This document shows, one piece after another, positions 1-7,928 of a DNA stretch of 51,125 nt (position 1 is the first letter of the stretch; each line of letters opens with the position of its first letter). The stretch comes from an uncultured Clostridia bacterium (lineage in GTDB: Bacteria; Bacillota; Clostridia; Oscillospirales; Acutalibacteraceae), in assembly GCA_946183365.1 (NCBI GenBank), contig CAMHAH010000022.1, forward strand, positions 1-51,125. The letters run 5' to 3'. The translations under genes were made by a program, and so were the position numbers. The notes under the pieces are model-generated. The model had not been told where the DNA came from. It saw only the letters and a list, made by a program, of their open reading frames with translations, and did not search any database.

Positions 1-1
1 A

Positions 2-148
2 TTCGTCGGCGGCTTTATCGGAGTTGTAATAATGTGTATTTTGTCCGTTGCAGGAAATAGCGATTATAACATTGACGACGATATCATTCATAACGATGGT
101 ACAAATGTCAAGGACAATAATAAAACAACAATGAATAATGATAACTGA
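2..148 (+). CDS. C-terminal part of a small membrane protein, DUF3789-like (truncated by window edge)
   Basis: Forty-eight codons remain before a TGA stop; the start lies left of the window. The visible N-terminal part reads as a glycine-rich membrane helix (FVGGFIGVVIMCILSVAG), followed by a hydrophilic Asp/Asn-rich tail. The Gly-Gly-Phe-x-Gly-Val helix with MC resembles DUF3789, a family of very short membrane proteins often found in clostridial conjugative elements and prophages; the acidic tail is longer than I would expect for it. Function unknown. It supports the view that this end of the window is element DNA. The assignment rests on one helix. Confidence 0.45.
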   Translation, partial: FVGGFIGVVIMCILSVAGNSDYNIDDDIIHNDGTNVKDNNKTTMNNDN

Positions 149-166
149 AATTCGAGATCAGATACC

Positions 167-197
167 ATAAGCCGAATATTATTCATATCCGGCTTAT
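167..197 (+). terminator. Hairpin after the DUF3789-like gene
   Basis: Arms ATAAGCCG (167-174) and CGGCTTAT (190-197) are perfectly complementary around a 15-base loop. Only a scattered T tract follows, so termination strength is uncertain. Confidence 0.5.
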
Positions 198-207
198 TCA
201 TGTGATT

Positions 208-235
208 TTGATAGTGAGTTTATTCTGAGTATAAT
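208..235 (+). promoter_or_regulatory. Sigma-A type promoter for the small ORF and recombinase
   Basis: TTGATA at 208-213, a 16-base spacer and a perfect TATAAT at 230-235 stand about 50 bp upstream of the small ORF starting at 287. The recombinase lacks an obvious separate promoter, so both genes may share this one. Confidence 0.6.
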
Positions 236-286
236 TTGATGAATATATCAATAAGAATATTAAAAGACACGAAAGTAGGTGATTAA

Positions 287-388
287 ATGATAATTGTCGA
301 AAATCAGTTTCAGACAGATAAACAAGAACTGATTAAGCAAAATCTAAATAATGCGATTATTCAAATAATTATGAAAAAAACAAAGTAA
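287..388 (+). CDS. 33-residue protein upstream of the recombinase, unknown function
   Basis: ATG at 287 is preceded by AGGTGATT at good spacing and the frame runs 33 codons to TAA. The product is polar, begins MIIVENQFQTDK and has no Cys motif or membrane helix. I do not recognise a family. The clear ribosome binding site, the promoter at 208-235 and the position directly ahead of the recombinase suggest it is translated and belongs to the integration module, for example as a small control protein. That role is inference from position only. Confidence 0.5.
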   Translation: MIIVENQFQTDKQELIKQNLNNAIIQIIMKKTK

Positions 389-402
389 AAGCATTGAAGC
401 AA

Positions 403-452
403 TGTAATCTGCATGTTATTATAATATTGGTTTATATAACATGTAGATTACA
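403..452. repeat. 17-bp inverted repeat in the recombinase leader
   Basis: The arms at 403-419 and 436-452 are complementary except for one position (TCTGCATG against CATGTAGA at the mismatch), with a 16-base AT-rich loop. It ends about 28 bp before the recombinase ATG and starts 15 bp after the stop of the small ORF. It could be an operator, a binding site for the recombinase, or an RNA hairpin that limits recombinase expression; it lacks the T tract of a terminator. Confidence 0.65.
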
Positions 453-480
453 CGCTTTCTTAGGAAAGGGTAAGGTTTAT

Positions 481-2055
481 ATGTTACATCAGAACAACAG
501 CTTGTCTCCTTTGAAAGCGGCTTTATATGTGCGACTTTCTCGAGAGGACAGAGATAAAATACGAAAGGAAGATGATTCAGAAAGCATAATTAATCAGCAG
601 ACAATGCTGATCAACTATTGTAAGGATAATCAAATAGAGATTTACAATATTTATAATGACGAGGATTATAGCGGATCAGATCGAGAACGTCCCGCGTTCA
701 ATCGAATGATAGAGGACGCAGAGAACCGAAAGTTCGATATGGTCCTGTGCAAAACACAATCGAGATTTGCACGTGATATGGAGCTTGTGGAAAAGTATAT
801 CAACGGGCTGTTTCCAATTTGGGGTATTCGGTTTGTCGGCATAGTCGATAATGCAGATTCTACCAACAAATACAACCGTAAACAACGTCAAATCACATCT
901 CTGGTAGATCAATGGTATTTAGAAGATTTATCTGAAAACATCAAAGCTACACTGGCTTCAAAGCGTAAACAGGGGTTGTGGGTAGGCGCATTTGCTCCTT
1001 ACGGTTATATCAAAGATCCTAAAAACAAGAATCATTTGATTGTTGATGAAGAAGCTGCTGTGGTCGTTAGATACATTTTTGATTTGTATTTACAAGGCTA
1101 TGGTATTACTCCTATTGCCCGAAAGCTCAACGAGCAAGGTGTTCCAAATCCCGCGACGTATAAGCAACAGCATGGACAACCATTTCAGAACTCGCATAAA
1201 GAGTGTTCCGATATTTGGCACACCTATTCTATTGGTAGAATGCTGTCAAATATGGTGTATCGAGGCTGTGTCGTACAGGGAATGGCAGAAAACATTTCTT
1301 ATAAGTCAACCAAGAAACGGCAAAAACCAAAAGAGGAATGGGATATTGTTGAGGGCACTCATGAACCGATTATTGATCAATGTACTTGGGACAAGGTTCA
1401 AAGATTGAGAGCAAGTAAACCTAAATCCTGTAATACGGGCGATCCAAACATTTTTGCTGGAAAAGTAAGGTGCAAAAAATGTGGGAGCTCAATGCGAATT
1501 TATTACACGCATCATGAACGCTATTACCGGTGCTGTACTCAATATTTTGCAAAAGATAGATGTTCGGGTACATTTGTTTCTGAGAAAGTATTGAGAAGGG
1601 AAGTCCTTAAGCAGATTCAGCTTTTGTATCAGCAGTATATTGATGAATCGTATATATCCGAAAATTTGACTATTGAAAATGGATATAAAGATAAGATATG
1701 TACGCTGAAATCAAAAATCAAATCCGCAAAACAGTCATTAGATAAATTGAATAAGCGATTCAAAAATCTTTATCTTGATAAACTTGACGAGGTGATCTCA
1801 AAAGAGGATTTTTTGATGTTGTCAGAAGATTGCAAATCAAAAAAGCAAGTATTAGAACAAGATATAGAAGAATATCAAAAAGAGATTGACTATATCAGCA
1901 AGCAATTAGACGACACAAATAATCAGCTCAACATTATTCGTCAGTTTAAAGATGTTCAAGAATTAGACAGCTTGACGGTTAATACATTGATTGACCATAT
2001 AGAGGTAGGTGGGTGTAAAACCTGCCGTATCATCAACATCCATTGGAATTTATAA
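481..2055 (+). CDS. Large serine recombinase (integrase/excisionase of the element)
   Basis: The product catalyses site-specific integration and excision through a serine-linked DNA intermediate. The start at 481 is chosen because AGGAAAGGG lies upstream and the protein then opens directly into the resolvase fold (AALYVRLSRE, catalytic Ser20); the frame is open further upstream only through non-ATG codons. Domains in the 524 residues: resolvase N-terminal domain about 10-165 with the QSRFARD helix-E motif; recombinase domain about 185-310 (PYGYIKDP, then LNEQGVPNP); zinc ribbon about 328-370 (RCKKCG, then RCC and RCSG); a long Lys/Glu-rich coiled coil about 400-490. This is the TndX/TnpX-like or phage integrase type. 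Its stop lies next to the junction with cotJC, so it probably made that insertion. Confidence 0.93.
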   Translation: MLHQNNSLSPLKAALYVRLSREDRDKIRKEDDSESIINQQTMLINYCKDNQIEIYNIYNDEDYSGSDRERPAFNRMIEDAENRKFDMVLCKTQSRFARDMELVEKYINGLFPIWGIRFVGIVDNADSTNKYNRKQRQITSLVDQWYLEDLSENIKATLASKRKQGLWVGAFAPYGYIKDPKNKNHLIVDEEAAVVVRYIFDLYLQGYGITPIARKLNEQGVPNPATYKQQHGQPFQNSHKECSDIWHTYSIGRMLSNMVYRGCVVQGMAENISYKSTKKRQKPKEEWDIVEGTHEPIIDQCTWDKVQRLRASKPKSCNTGDPNIFAGKVRCKKCGSSMRIYYTHHERYYRCCTQYFAKDRCSGTFVSEKVLRREVLKQIQLLYQQYIDESYISENLTIENGYKDKICTLKSKIKSAKQSLDKLNKRFKNLYLDKLDEVISKEDFLMLSEDCKSKKQVLEQDIEEYQKEIDYISKQLDDTNNQLNIIRQFKDVQELDSLTVNTLIDHIEVGGCKTCRIINIHWNL

Positions 2056-2100
2056 AATCTTTGAGCGTGTTTTCTATGTAGTGCATAGATAGCCTTTTGC
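2056..2100. other. Candidate attachment-site junction between element and cotJC
   Basis: CotJC similarity on the minus strand stops at the codons for AAEQKA (about 2091-2108). Beyond this the frame continues with an unrelated sequence up to the recombinase 3' end. TCTATG (2073-2078) and CATAGA (2084-2089) form a short palindrome spaced by 5 bp, the kind of symmetry seen in half-sites of serine recombinases. The exact crossover dinucleotide cannot be fixed without the other end or an empty site. Confidence 0.5.
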
Positions 2101-2507
2101 TCCGCGGCTAAACTCTCATGTAGGTCAGTGATCGGATCGCCCTTGCTTGCGAAGGTCGCCGCGTTATACGGTACGCCCGCCGCCGATACAGGATATATGC
2201 CTGTGGTGTGGTCGACAAAATACGCGTCAAAGCCCGCTTTCTTTATCTCGGCTTCGCTTAGGTTGCGCGTCAGCTGATACACGATAGCGCCGATCATCTC
2301 AAGATGGTTCAGCTCCTCGGTACCTATATCCGTCAGCGTAGCCTTAAGCTCAGGCAGAGGCATTGAGAACCTCTGAGACAGGTATCTCATAGAAGCACCG
2401 AGCTCACCGTCGGGACCCCCGTACTGTGTTATGATGAGCTTGGCGAGGGCGGGGTTGGTGTTTTTGATCTTTACGGGATATTGCAATTGCTTTTCGTATA
2501 CAAACAT
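2091..2507 (-). pseudogene. cotJC: cotJC, spore coat protein of manganese-catalase type, interrupted at its 3' part
   Basis: CotJC belongs to the manganese catalase family and is a coat protein made in the mother cell. ATG at 2507 follows GGAGGAATA. Residues 1-139 are clearly CotJC: the N-terminal YEKQLQYPVKI segment, GPDGELGASMRYLSQRF, a metal-ligand helix TEELNHLE, YPVSAAGVPYN and GDPITDLHE followed by AAEQKA. Family members continue with a helix containing a VHFQRFGE-like metal-binding His and end near 190-200 residues. Here the frame instead runs into 44 unrelated residues ending at 1956, inside the recombinase gene. The last metal ligand and the C-terminus are therefore missing. An element excised precisely would restore the gene, so it is either a pseudogene or a reversibly interrupted gene. 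Confidence 0.87.
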
Positions 2508-2508
2508 A

Positions 2509-2757
2509 TTATTCCTCCATATCCCACGGCCACGGGTCTTTTACCCATGACCATTTGTTGGCGGCGTTCTCGTCCTTAGTCAGAGGGCCGTATTTTTCTT
2601 CGAATTGCTTTATGAGCGGCATGAGCTGCTCGGTATATTCCCTGCGTTTTTTGAGCATTTCGGTATCGCCCGGATGAGTATCGAGAAACAGGTCGATATC
2701 GACTATAGCGAATTTGCAGGTGCCGATCTTTTTAAGAAGCATATCTCTCTCAGTCAT
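2509..2757 (-). CDS. cotJB: CotJB, spore coat assembly protein
   Basis: An 82-residue protein with the CotJB pattern: a leading MTERDMLLKKI helix, DLFLDTHPGD in the middle, YGPL and the C-terminal WVKDPWPWDME motif. CotJB is needed with CotJA for coat assembly of the CotJ complex in the mother cell. The ATG at 2757 is chosen because it begins the conserved region and overlaps the end of cotJA; the longer open frame has no family support. It overlaps cotJA by 8 bp and its last codons contain the ribosome binding site of cotJC, so the three are one translationally coupled operon. It appears intact. Confidence 0.9.
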   Translation of the reverse strand: MTERDMLLKKIGTCKFAIVDIDLFLDTHPGDTEMLKKRREYTEQLMPLIKQFEEKYGPLTKDENAANKWSWVKDPWPWDMEE

Positions 2758-2950
2758 CGTCTTTGCCTCCGCATTTATTGCCGTAAAACGGCTTGTGGAG
2801 AGCCTTGAACATAGTTCCGTTCTCATATCCGAGCACAGCCTTGCACATCTGCGGCGAATATGGCTGGAACGGTACATATGCCATGGCCTCGGTCGTATCC
2901 TTCGGCAGAGGGCTGAGCCCGTATTCCGCCATAACGGTTTTCATATCCAT
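2750..2950 (-). CDS. cotJA: CotJA, spore coat associated protein
   Basis: A 66-residue protein carrying the CotJA hallmarks AMAYVPFQPY and a Gly-Thr-x-Phe-x-x-Leu-x-Lys-Pro-Phe motif (GTMFKALHKPF), with a charged tail. It is the first gene of cotJA-cotJB-cotJC, transcribed on the minus strand, with AAGGAG upstream of the ATG. In Bacillus the operon is driven by sigma-E; a CATAAAAT element about 65 bp upstream on the minus strand resembles a sigma-E -10, but I could not find a convincing matching -35. Presence of this operon argues for a sporulating lineage. Confidence 0.87.
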   Translation of the reverse strand: MDMKTVMAEYGLSPLPKDTTEAMAYVPFQPYSPQMCKAVLGYENGTMFKALHKPFYGNKCGGKDDD

Positions 2951-3087
2951 GGAATATTCTCCTTGTTATTTGTCATAGACAATCTTTTGCAGCGTACAGC
3001 TACAGTACATTTTATGATATGTACAAAAAAGTGTTACAATAGGTTGCAGAGAGGTAAAATATGTGTTACAATGAATGGGGTGATATT

Positions 3088-3903
3088 ATGATTATTGATA
3101 CTCATGTTCATATCGGTAAATCTCTCGATTTTGACCTGAGACCCGAGGATGTTATCTATTCGATGCAAAAGTATGATATATCCTTCTCTCTGGTATCAAA
3201 TATAGAGGGAGCTGAGTTCGACCATCTCGGCGACCCAATCCCCGCGCATTTGCAGAAATCTCAGAACGAGATACTTAAAGAGACGCTTGATTTCGCCTGC
3301 CGTTATCCCGAGAGGATAGGGGTACTGCCGTGGATGAAGATAGGTTCTGAGCTGCCGGACGGTGAGTTCATCAGACTTATAGAGGAGAACAGATCTCTCA
3401 TTTACGGTCTCAAGTTTCATCCGTTCCATTCTCGCGTAGCTCCCGATGATCCCGCTATAGAGCCGATCTATGAGCTCGCTGAGAAATATGATCTGCCGAT
3501 CATATCTCATACAGGCGGGTGTGAAGAAGCGCGCTCTGTCCACCTCTATAATGCCGCTAAAAATCACCCAGATCTTAACTTCGTAATGGTCCATATGGAT
3601 CTCGGCACAGACAACAGCGAGGCTATCGAGCTGCTCGGTAAGGCCGATAACCTATACGGCGATACCACATGGGTCCCTGTCAGGAGCACTCTTAAGGCGT
3701 CTAACAGATGGGGCAGCGGCAGGATAATGTTCGGTTCTGATAATCCTATCGACGGCAAGGACACTTATCTGCACAACAGGACCGGCGACCGCTCGCTGTA
3801 TCAGGAATACTTCTATGAGCTCAGGGCTGTCATGAACCCGTGGGCTTATGATAATATCATGTACCGCAACGCCGCGAGGGTGTTCGGAATAAAACTTTTT
3901 TGA
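3088..3903 (+). CDS. TIM-barrel amidohydrolase (Amidohydro_2 type metal-dependent hydrolase)
   Basis: A 271-residue member of the amidohydrolase-2 family, a metal-dependent hydrolase/decarboxylase superfamily. Metal-site motifs in order: IDTHVHIG with the HxH pair near residues 6-8, GLKFHPFH, ISHTGG, VHMDLG and a late GSDNP whose Asp is the expected catalytic/metal residue. ATG 3088 is preferred because family members begin MIIDTHVH and GGGGTGA precedes it; an ATG at 3061 with AGAGGT would add nine residues and remains possible. The substrate cannot be read from the sequence. It is followed after 15 bp by a GNAT gene, probably co-transcribed. Confidence 0.8.
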   Translation: MIIDTHVHIGKSLDFDLRPEDVIYSMQKYDISFSLVSNIEGAEFDHLGDPIPAHLQKSQNEILKETLDFACRYPERIGVLPWMKIGSELPDGEFIRLIEENRSLIYGLKFHPFHSRVAPDDPAIEPIYELAEKYDLPIISHTGGCEEARSVHLYNAAKNHPDLNFVMVHMDLGTDNSEAIELLGKADNLYGDTTWVPVRSTLKASNRWGSGRIMFGSDNPIDGKDTYLHNRTGDRSLYQEYFYELRAVMNPWAYDNIMYRNAARVFGIKLF

Positions 3904-3918
3904 TCGAATTGAGGCACT

Positions 3919-4362
3919 ATGTTCAGAAAAATAACAGAAAACGACTGGGAGATATACAGGAAGTATGTCGATACCTTTTATCACACAGACGCGGTGAACG
4001 CTCCCGTACCGGTAGAGAATTATCGCGCGACCTTTGATGAGATGCTCCGCTCGGACACTTATGTCAGCGGATATATATTCGAGTATGAGGATAAGCCATG
4101 CGGCTTCGCCCTTTTGTCGAGGACCTTCTCTCAAGAGGCGGGCGGTCTGTCAATAACAATCGAGGAGATATATATAGACCCTGAGTACCGCTCAAAGGGA
4201 CTGGCGACGGAGTTCTTTGAATGGCTCAAGCGTGAGTCGGGCGCTATGCGTCTGAGGCTCGAGGTCGAGGATTACAACGTCGGCGCGAAGCGGCTGTATG
4301 AGCGCATGGGCTTTGAGCTCTTGCCGTATTTACAGATGGTGATAGATAAACAAAGGCAATAA
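3919..4362 (+). CDS. GNAT-family N-acetyltransferase
   Basis: A 147-residue single GNAT domain. The acetyl-CoA binding motif A is seen as IYIDPEYRSKGLATEF (Arg-x-x-Gly-x-Ala) near residues 88-103, and the C-terminal part has the usual LEVEDYNVGAKRLYERMGF strand-helix. The acceptor is unknown; it could be a small amine or a protein N-terminus. It follows the amidohydrolase by 15 bp with GAGG before the ATG, and a hairpin at 4383-4408 ends the unit. Confidence 0.82.
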   Translation: MFRKITENDWEIYRKYVDTFYHTDAVNAPVPVENYRATFDEMLRSDTYVSGYIFEYEDKPCGFALLSRTFSQEAGGLSITIEEIYIDPEYRSKGLATEFFEWLKRESGAMRLRLEVEDYNVGAKRLYERMGFELLPYLQMVIDKQRQ

Positions 4363-4382
4363 AGGGATTTGATCAATGTATT

Positions 4383-4408
4383 GGAGGAGCTTGTCTGTAC
4401 GCTCCTCC
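4383..4408 (+). terminator. Terminator-like hairpin after the GNAT gene
   Basis: GGAGGAGC (4383-4390) pairs with GCTCCTCC (4401-4408) over a 10-base loop, followed by TTAATAAT. The T tract is weak. Confidence 0.6.
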
Positions 4409-4588
4409 TTAATAATGCCATTCATAATTTGTTAAAAATTAGTTTAAAAAACCTTAATGGCTGTTTCAAAATGCTTTCACATTGACATATTAATATATAG
4501 GTGTACTCAAGAGAACAGATAAATCCAAGAGCTTTTATGAGTATCACATAGACAAATGCTGATAATAACAGTACAGGAGGTATATATC

Positions 4589-6322
4589 ATGTCTGAAGAA
4601 TATTTGAACAATTTTAAACCCGAGAACGAAGAGAACAGCGAGCCTGTTGAAACACAGGCCTCAGATACATCGCCCGAGTATACAGAGCCCGTAAGCACTG
4701 AGCCCGAATTCACTCAGCCGGTATCCGACGAGCCCGAGTTCACTTCTCCCGAGACCGCCGTCCCGGAGTATTCGGCTCCCGAGCCCGAGGTGAACCAAAG
4801 CTATGAGGATGTATATTCCAACAGCAATGATTACGCCGGGGCTCAGCAGTCAGGCTACACAAACCCGTATGCTTCGGCTGATCACAATCAGAATTCCGCT
4901 CAGCCCTTCAATTACTCAAATCCGTATTATAATAATGCGCCGGATGCTCAGGCGCCTCAGACGGGTCCTTCATACAACGACGGCTATTATCACAAGAGCT
5001 TTTCTGGTGATACCAGCGGCAACAATTATAATTACACCGCTCCGAGATACGCTCAGCCGATCCAATCACAGCAGCCCGCGCAGTCTCATACTCCACCTCA
5101 GAGACCCCAAAAGAAAGAGAAGCGCGGTCTGTCAAAGGGCGGTATAGCGATACTGCTTGTAGTCTGCGTACTCATTTCGGGACTTGCGGGCTTTGGCGGC
5201 AGTATGATCGCCTCTCAGATAAACAAGAGCAAGTATGATTCCACGACATCAGATACCATGATCATCCACAAGGTCGATACCGAGGCTCAGACTGCAACCT
5301 CCGGAGAGCTGGTCGATAAGACGACATCCGAGATAGCTACAGAGGTCGCCGACTCGGTCGTAGAGATCACCACCGAGGTCATGCAGACCAATTCATACTA
5401 CGGTCAGTATATCGCTCAGGGCGCCGGCTCAGGTGTTATCATCAGCGAGGACGGCTATATCATCACTAATAACCATGTCATAGACGGAGCTTCTTCGATC
5501 AAGGTTACCACGCGCGACGGCAACAGCTATGACGCTAAGCTGATAGGCACGGACTCTGAGGTCGATATCGCGGTTCTCAAGATCGAAGCCACAGGCTTGA
5601 AGACAGCCGTATTCGGCGATTCGGATAAACTCACGGTAGGCTCTAAGGCAGTCATCATCGGCAACCCCTTAGGCACACTCGGCGGCTCGGTATCAGAGGG
5701 TATCATCTCTGCTCTTGACCGCTCCATCGTTATCGACAACAAGACCATGCACCTCATGCAGACCGACGCGGCTATCAACCCCGGTAACTCGGGCGGCGGT
5801 ATGTTCAACGGTCAGGGTGAGCTTGCGGGCATCGTTGTCGCAAAGTCGTCATCAAGCTCTGAGAGCATCGATAATATCGGCTTCGTTATCCCGATCAACA
5901 CCGTTCTCGATATCCTCGGCGACCTCAAGGATTACGGTTATGTTCGCGGCAGAGCTGCTACGGGAATGTCGTTCATCGACCTTTCCAACCAGATGTACGC
6001 ATGGTATTACTACGGCAACAGCTCATCCGGCGTTTATATCAGCTCTGTTGAGAGCGGCTCCAACGCTGAGAAGGCGGGCTTCCGTCAGGGCGACCGCGTC
6101 GTATCCGTAGATGGCCAGGAGATCAAAGCCGCAAGCGACATCGATAACATCCTTAAGGATAAGTCGGTAGGCGATAAGATCACCTTTGAGCTTGAACGCA
6201 GCGGCAGCAAGGGAAGTATAGACCTGACCCTCGAGGAGTATGTGCCCACAAGCTCCAATAACAGCAAACAGAGCAGCGGCGGCTCACAGAGCGGCAATCC
6301 CTTCGGCGGATTTTTCAGATAA
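4589..6322 (+). CDS. htrA: HtrA/DegP-type membrane-anchored serine protease with PDZ domain
   Basis: A surface quality-control protease. ATG 4589 follows AGGAGG. Layout of the 577 residues: an acidic Pro/Glu/Thr-rich tract (1-75), then a Tyr/Asn/Gln-rich disordered region (75-170), a basic stretch, one transmembrane helix (about 185-205), the trypsin-like domain with His296 (TNNHVID), Asp326 (SEVDIAV) and Ser401 (PGNSGGG), a PDZ domain (about 455-550, GVYISSVESGS and AGFRQGDRVVSVDG), and a Ser/Gly-rich tail. The N-terminal part is cytoplasmic and the protease extracellular. Unlike DegP it is single-PDZ, as usual for Firmicutes. TTGACA at 4482-4487 lies upstream but no good -10 was found. The long low-complexity cytoplasmic segment is its only oddity. 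Confidence 0.93.
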   Translation: MSEEYLNNFKPENEENSEPVETQASDTSPEYTEPVSTEPEFTQPVSDEPEFTSPETAVPEYSAPEPEVNQSYEDVYSNSNDYAGAQQSGYTNPYASADHNQNSAQPFNYSNPYYNNAPDAQAPQTGPSYNDGYYHKSFSGDTSGNNYNYTAPRYAQPIQSQQPAQSHTPPQRPQKKEKRGLSKGGIAILLVVCVLISGLAGFGGSMIASQINKSKYDSTTSDTMIIHKVDTEAQTATSGELVDKTTSEIATEVADSVVEITTEVMQTNSYYGQYIAQGAGSGVIISEDGYIITNNHVIDGASSIKVTTRDGNSYDAKLIGTDSEVDIAVLKIEATGLKTAVFGDSDKLTVGSKAVIIGNPLGTLGGSVSEGIISALDRSIVIDNKTMHLMQTDAAINPGNSGGGMFNGQGELAGIVVAKSSSSSESIDNIGFVIPINTVLDILGDLKDYGYVRGRAATGMSFIDLSNQMYAWYYYGNSSSGVYISSVESGSNAEKAGFRQGDRVVSVDGQEIKAASDIDNILKDKSVGDKITFELERSGSKGSIDLTLEEYVPTSSNNSKQSSGGSQSGNPFGGFFR

Positions 6323-6347
6323 TTCTATAATAGAATAAAAATGATCA

Positions 6348-6372
6348 GAGGACTGTCCGTAGGGCAGTCCTC
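6348..6372 (+). terminator. Terminator after htrA
   Basis: GAGGACTG (6348-6355) pairs with CAGTCCTC (6365-6372), and the stem continues inward with TCC/GGG around a GTA loop. The following AATGTTTGTAT is T-poor. Confidence 0.65.
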
Positions 6373-6427
6373 AATGTTTGTATAAAAACCTATCTGTCTC
6401 CCTACGGAAACGAGCAGTTCACTGCAA

Positions 6428-6462
6428 AGAAAAACAGCTCCCGACTTTTGTAAGTCGGGAGC
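6428..6462 (-). terminator. Terminator after murC
   Basis: On the minus strand GCTCCCGACTT and AAGTCGGGAGC (6437-6447 with 6452-6462) form an 11-bp stem with a 4-base loop, followed by TGTTTTTCTTT. It lies 12 bp past the murC stop and faces the htrA terminator. Confidence 0.9.
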
Positions 6463-6473
6463 TTAGTGCTTTA

Positions 6474-7853
6474 TTAGTCTTCTTCTGTTTTGAGCGCCTT
6501 CAATATCATATTGGCGCACATATAAACGTTTCCGCCGCCGAGGGTAATAACAAGGTCGCCGTCCTTGGCGTTTTCTACGATATACTTCGTTATATCCTCA
6601 AAGGTGTCTATACATACGCTGCCCTCGACCTTAGCTCCGAGGTCGGTGTTGTAGATGTTATAGGTGTTTGTCTCGCGCACAGGCAGTATCTCTGAGATTA
6701 TAGCTACATCGGGGATGCTCAGAGCCTTGGCGAAGTCGTCGAGCAGAAGAGCGGTTCGTGAGAAGGTGTGGGGCTGGAATACCGCCCAGACCTTGTTGAA
6801 GCCCATCTCCATAGCTGAGCTTAAGGTAGCTGTGAGCTCTGTGGGATGGTGAGCGAAGTCGTCGGCTACCGTGATGCCGTTAGGAGCGCCGAGTATCTCA
6901 AAGCGTCTGTGAACGCCAGTGAATTTACCGAGGTTCTCTGATATCTGAGCGGGAGTGGCACCGAGGTAATGAGCGCAGGCAGCCGCGGCGAGAGCGTTGT
7001 ATATATTATGTCTGCCGGGTACCATCAGGTCTATCTCACAGAGCTTCTCGCCCTTGTGCATCAGGTCGAATTTCTTGTAAGCGCCCTTGATATCTCTTAG
7101 GTTCACCGCATAATAGTCGTTAGTCTTTCTGAAGCCGAAGGTGATGGTCGGCAGGGTGACGTCCTCGATAGCATCGAGGATGTTCTCGTCGTCGCCGTTA
7201 TATACGATCAAGCCCGTTGTCAGATGACAGAACTTGTTGAAGCTCTTCTTTATATTATCAAGCGTCTTGAAGTAGTCGAGGTGGTCGGCGTCGATATTGG
7301 TTATGACCGAGATGTATGGGTTCAGCTCGAGGAAGGTGTCTACATACTCGCACGCCTCGCATACTATGATATCGCTTTGACCGACATAGCTGTTGCCGCC
7401 TAGGAACGGCAGCTTGCCGCCGATTATAGCGGAGGGGTCAAAGCCTGCGCCGATGAGCAGCTGACTGAGCATAGCGGTGGTAGAGGTCTTTCCGTGAGTG
7501 CCGGCTACAGCGATGCTGCGGTTGTAGCGGCGTGTGACTATGCCGAGCATGACCGATCGCTCTATAGCGGGGATACCCTTTTCCTGAGCTGCTACGAGCT
7601 CGGGGTTATCTTTCTTGACCGCGGCTGTATATACTATCAGCTCAGCGCCCTCGATGTTCTCGGCTCTGTGACCCATGTGTACGGGTATGCCGTAGCTGCG
7701 GATACGGTCGAGGGTCTCGCCCTCGTTGCAGTCTGAGCCCGAGAGCTCAAAGCCCTCGCTGTGCAGTATCTCGGCGAGCGGACACATACCCGAGCCGCCG
7801 ATGCCTATGAAATGTATTCTTTTGATATTATCCAAGAGATGATCCTTGTTCAT
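6474..7853 (-). CDS. murC: UDP-N-acetylmuramate--L-alanine ligase
   Basis: MurC adds L-alanine to UDP-MurNAc with ATP, the first peptide step of peptidoglycan precursor synthesis in the cytoplasm. The 459-residue product has the expected domain order: Rossmann UDP-binding domain with HFIGIGGSGM (14-23), central ATPase with the P-loop GTHGKTST (118-125), Mur-ligase motifs ITNIDADHLDY and HNIYNALAAAA, and a C-terminal domain with DDFAHHPTE. The start at 7853 follows GAGAGG; an upstream in-frame ATG overlaps that binding site and is unlikely. It is a single-gene unit with its own promoter (7929-7957) and terminator. Confidence 0.95.
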   Translation of the reverse strand: MNKDHLLDNIKRIHFIGIGGSGMCPLAEILHSEGFELSGSDCNEGETLDRIRSYGIPVHMGHRAENIEGAELIVYTAAVKKDNPELVAAQEKGIPAIERSVMLGIVTRRYNRSIAVAGTHGKTSTTAMLSQLLIGAGFDPSAIIGGKLPFLGGNSYVGQSDIIVCEACEYVDTFLELNPYISVITNIDADHLDYFKTLDNIKKSFNKFCHLTTGLIVYNGDDENILDAIEDVTLPTITFGFRKTNDYYAVNLRDIKGAYKKFDLMHKGEKLCEIDLMVPGRHNIYNALAAAACAHYLGATPAQISENLGKFTGVHRRFEILGAPNGITVADDFAHHPTELTATLSSAMEMGFNKVWAVFQPHTFSRTALLLDDFAKALSIPDVAIISEILPVRETNTYNIYNTDLGAKVEGSVCIDTFEDITKYIVENAKDGDLVITLGGGNVYMCANMILKALKTEED

Positions 7854-7928
7854 ATTTATACCTCTCATTATTATATCTAAACCCATTATATGCGGTTGAT
7901 TTATTATGTGCTTTTTCGCTTACCCTAT

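Larger units (their letters stand above)
1..2092 (+). mobile_element. Right end of an integrated element (ICE, prophage or related) carrying a large serine recombinase
   Basis: The left edge lies outside the window. What is visible is AT-rich compared with the DNA to its right and carries two small genes and a large serine recombinase whose stop codon lies only about 40 bp from the point where cotJC homology ends. Large serine recombinases are usually encoded at one end of their element next to the attachment site, so the boundary near 2092 is the expected geometry. Inference: the element entered the cotJC coding sequence. The type of element (conjugative, phage, mobilisable) cannot be decided from this end. 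Confidence 0.75.

Noticed and set aside
1040..1408. 122-codon plus-strand open frame inside the recombinase gene
   Set aside because: Overlaps conserved recombinase domain sequence in another frame and lacks a ribosome binding site.
2758..2877. 40-codon upstream extension of CotJB
   Set aside because: It lies inside cotJA in another frame; CotJB homology starts at 2757.
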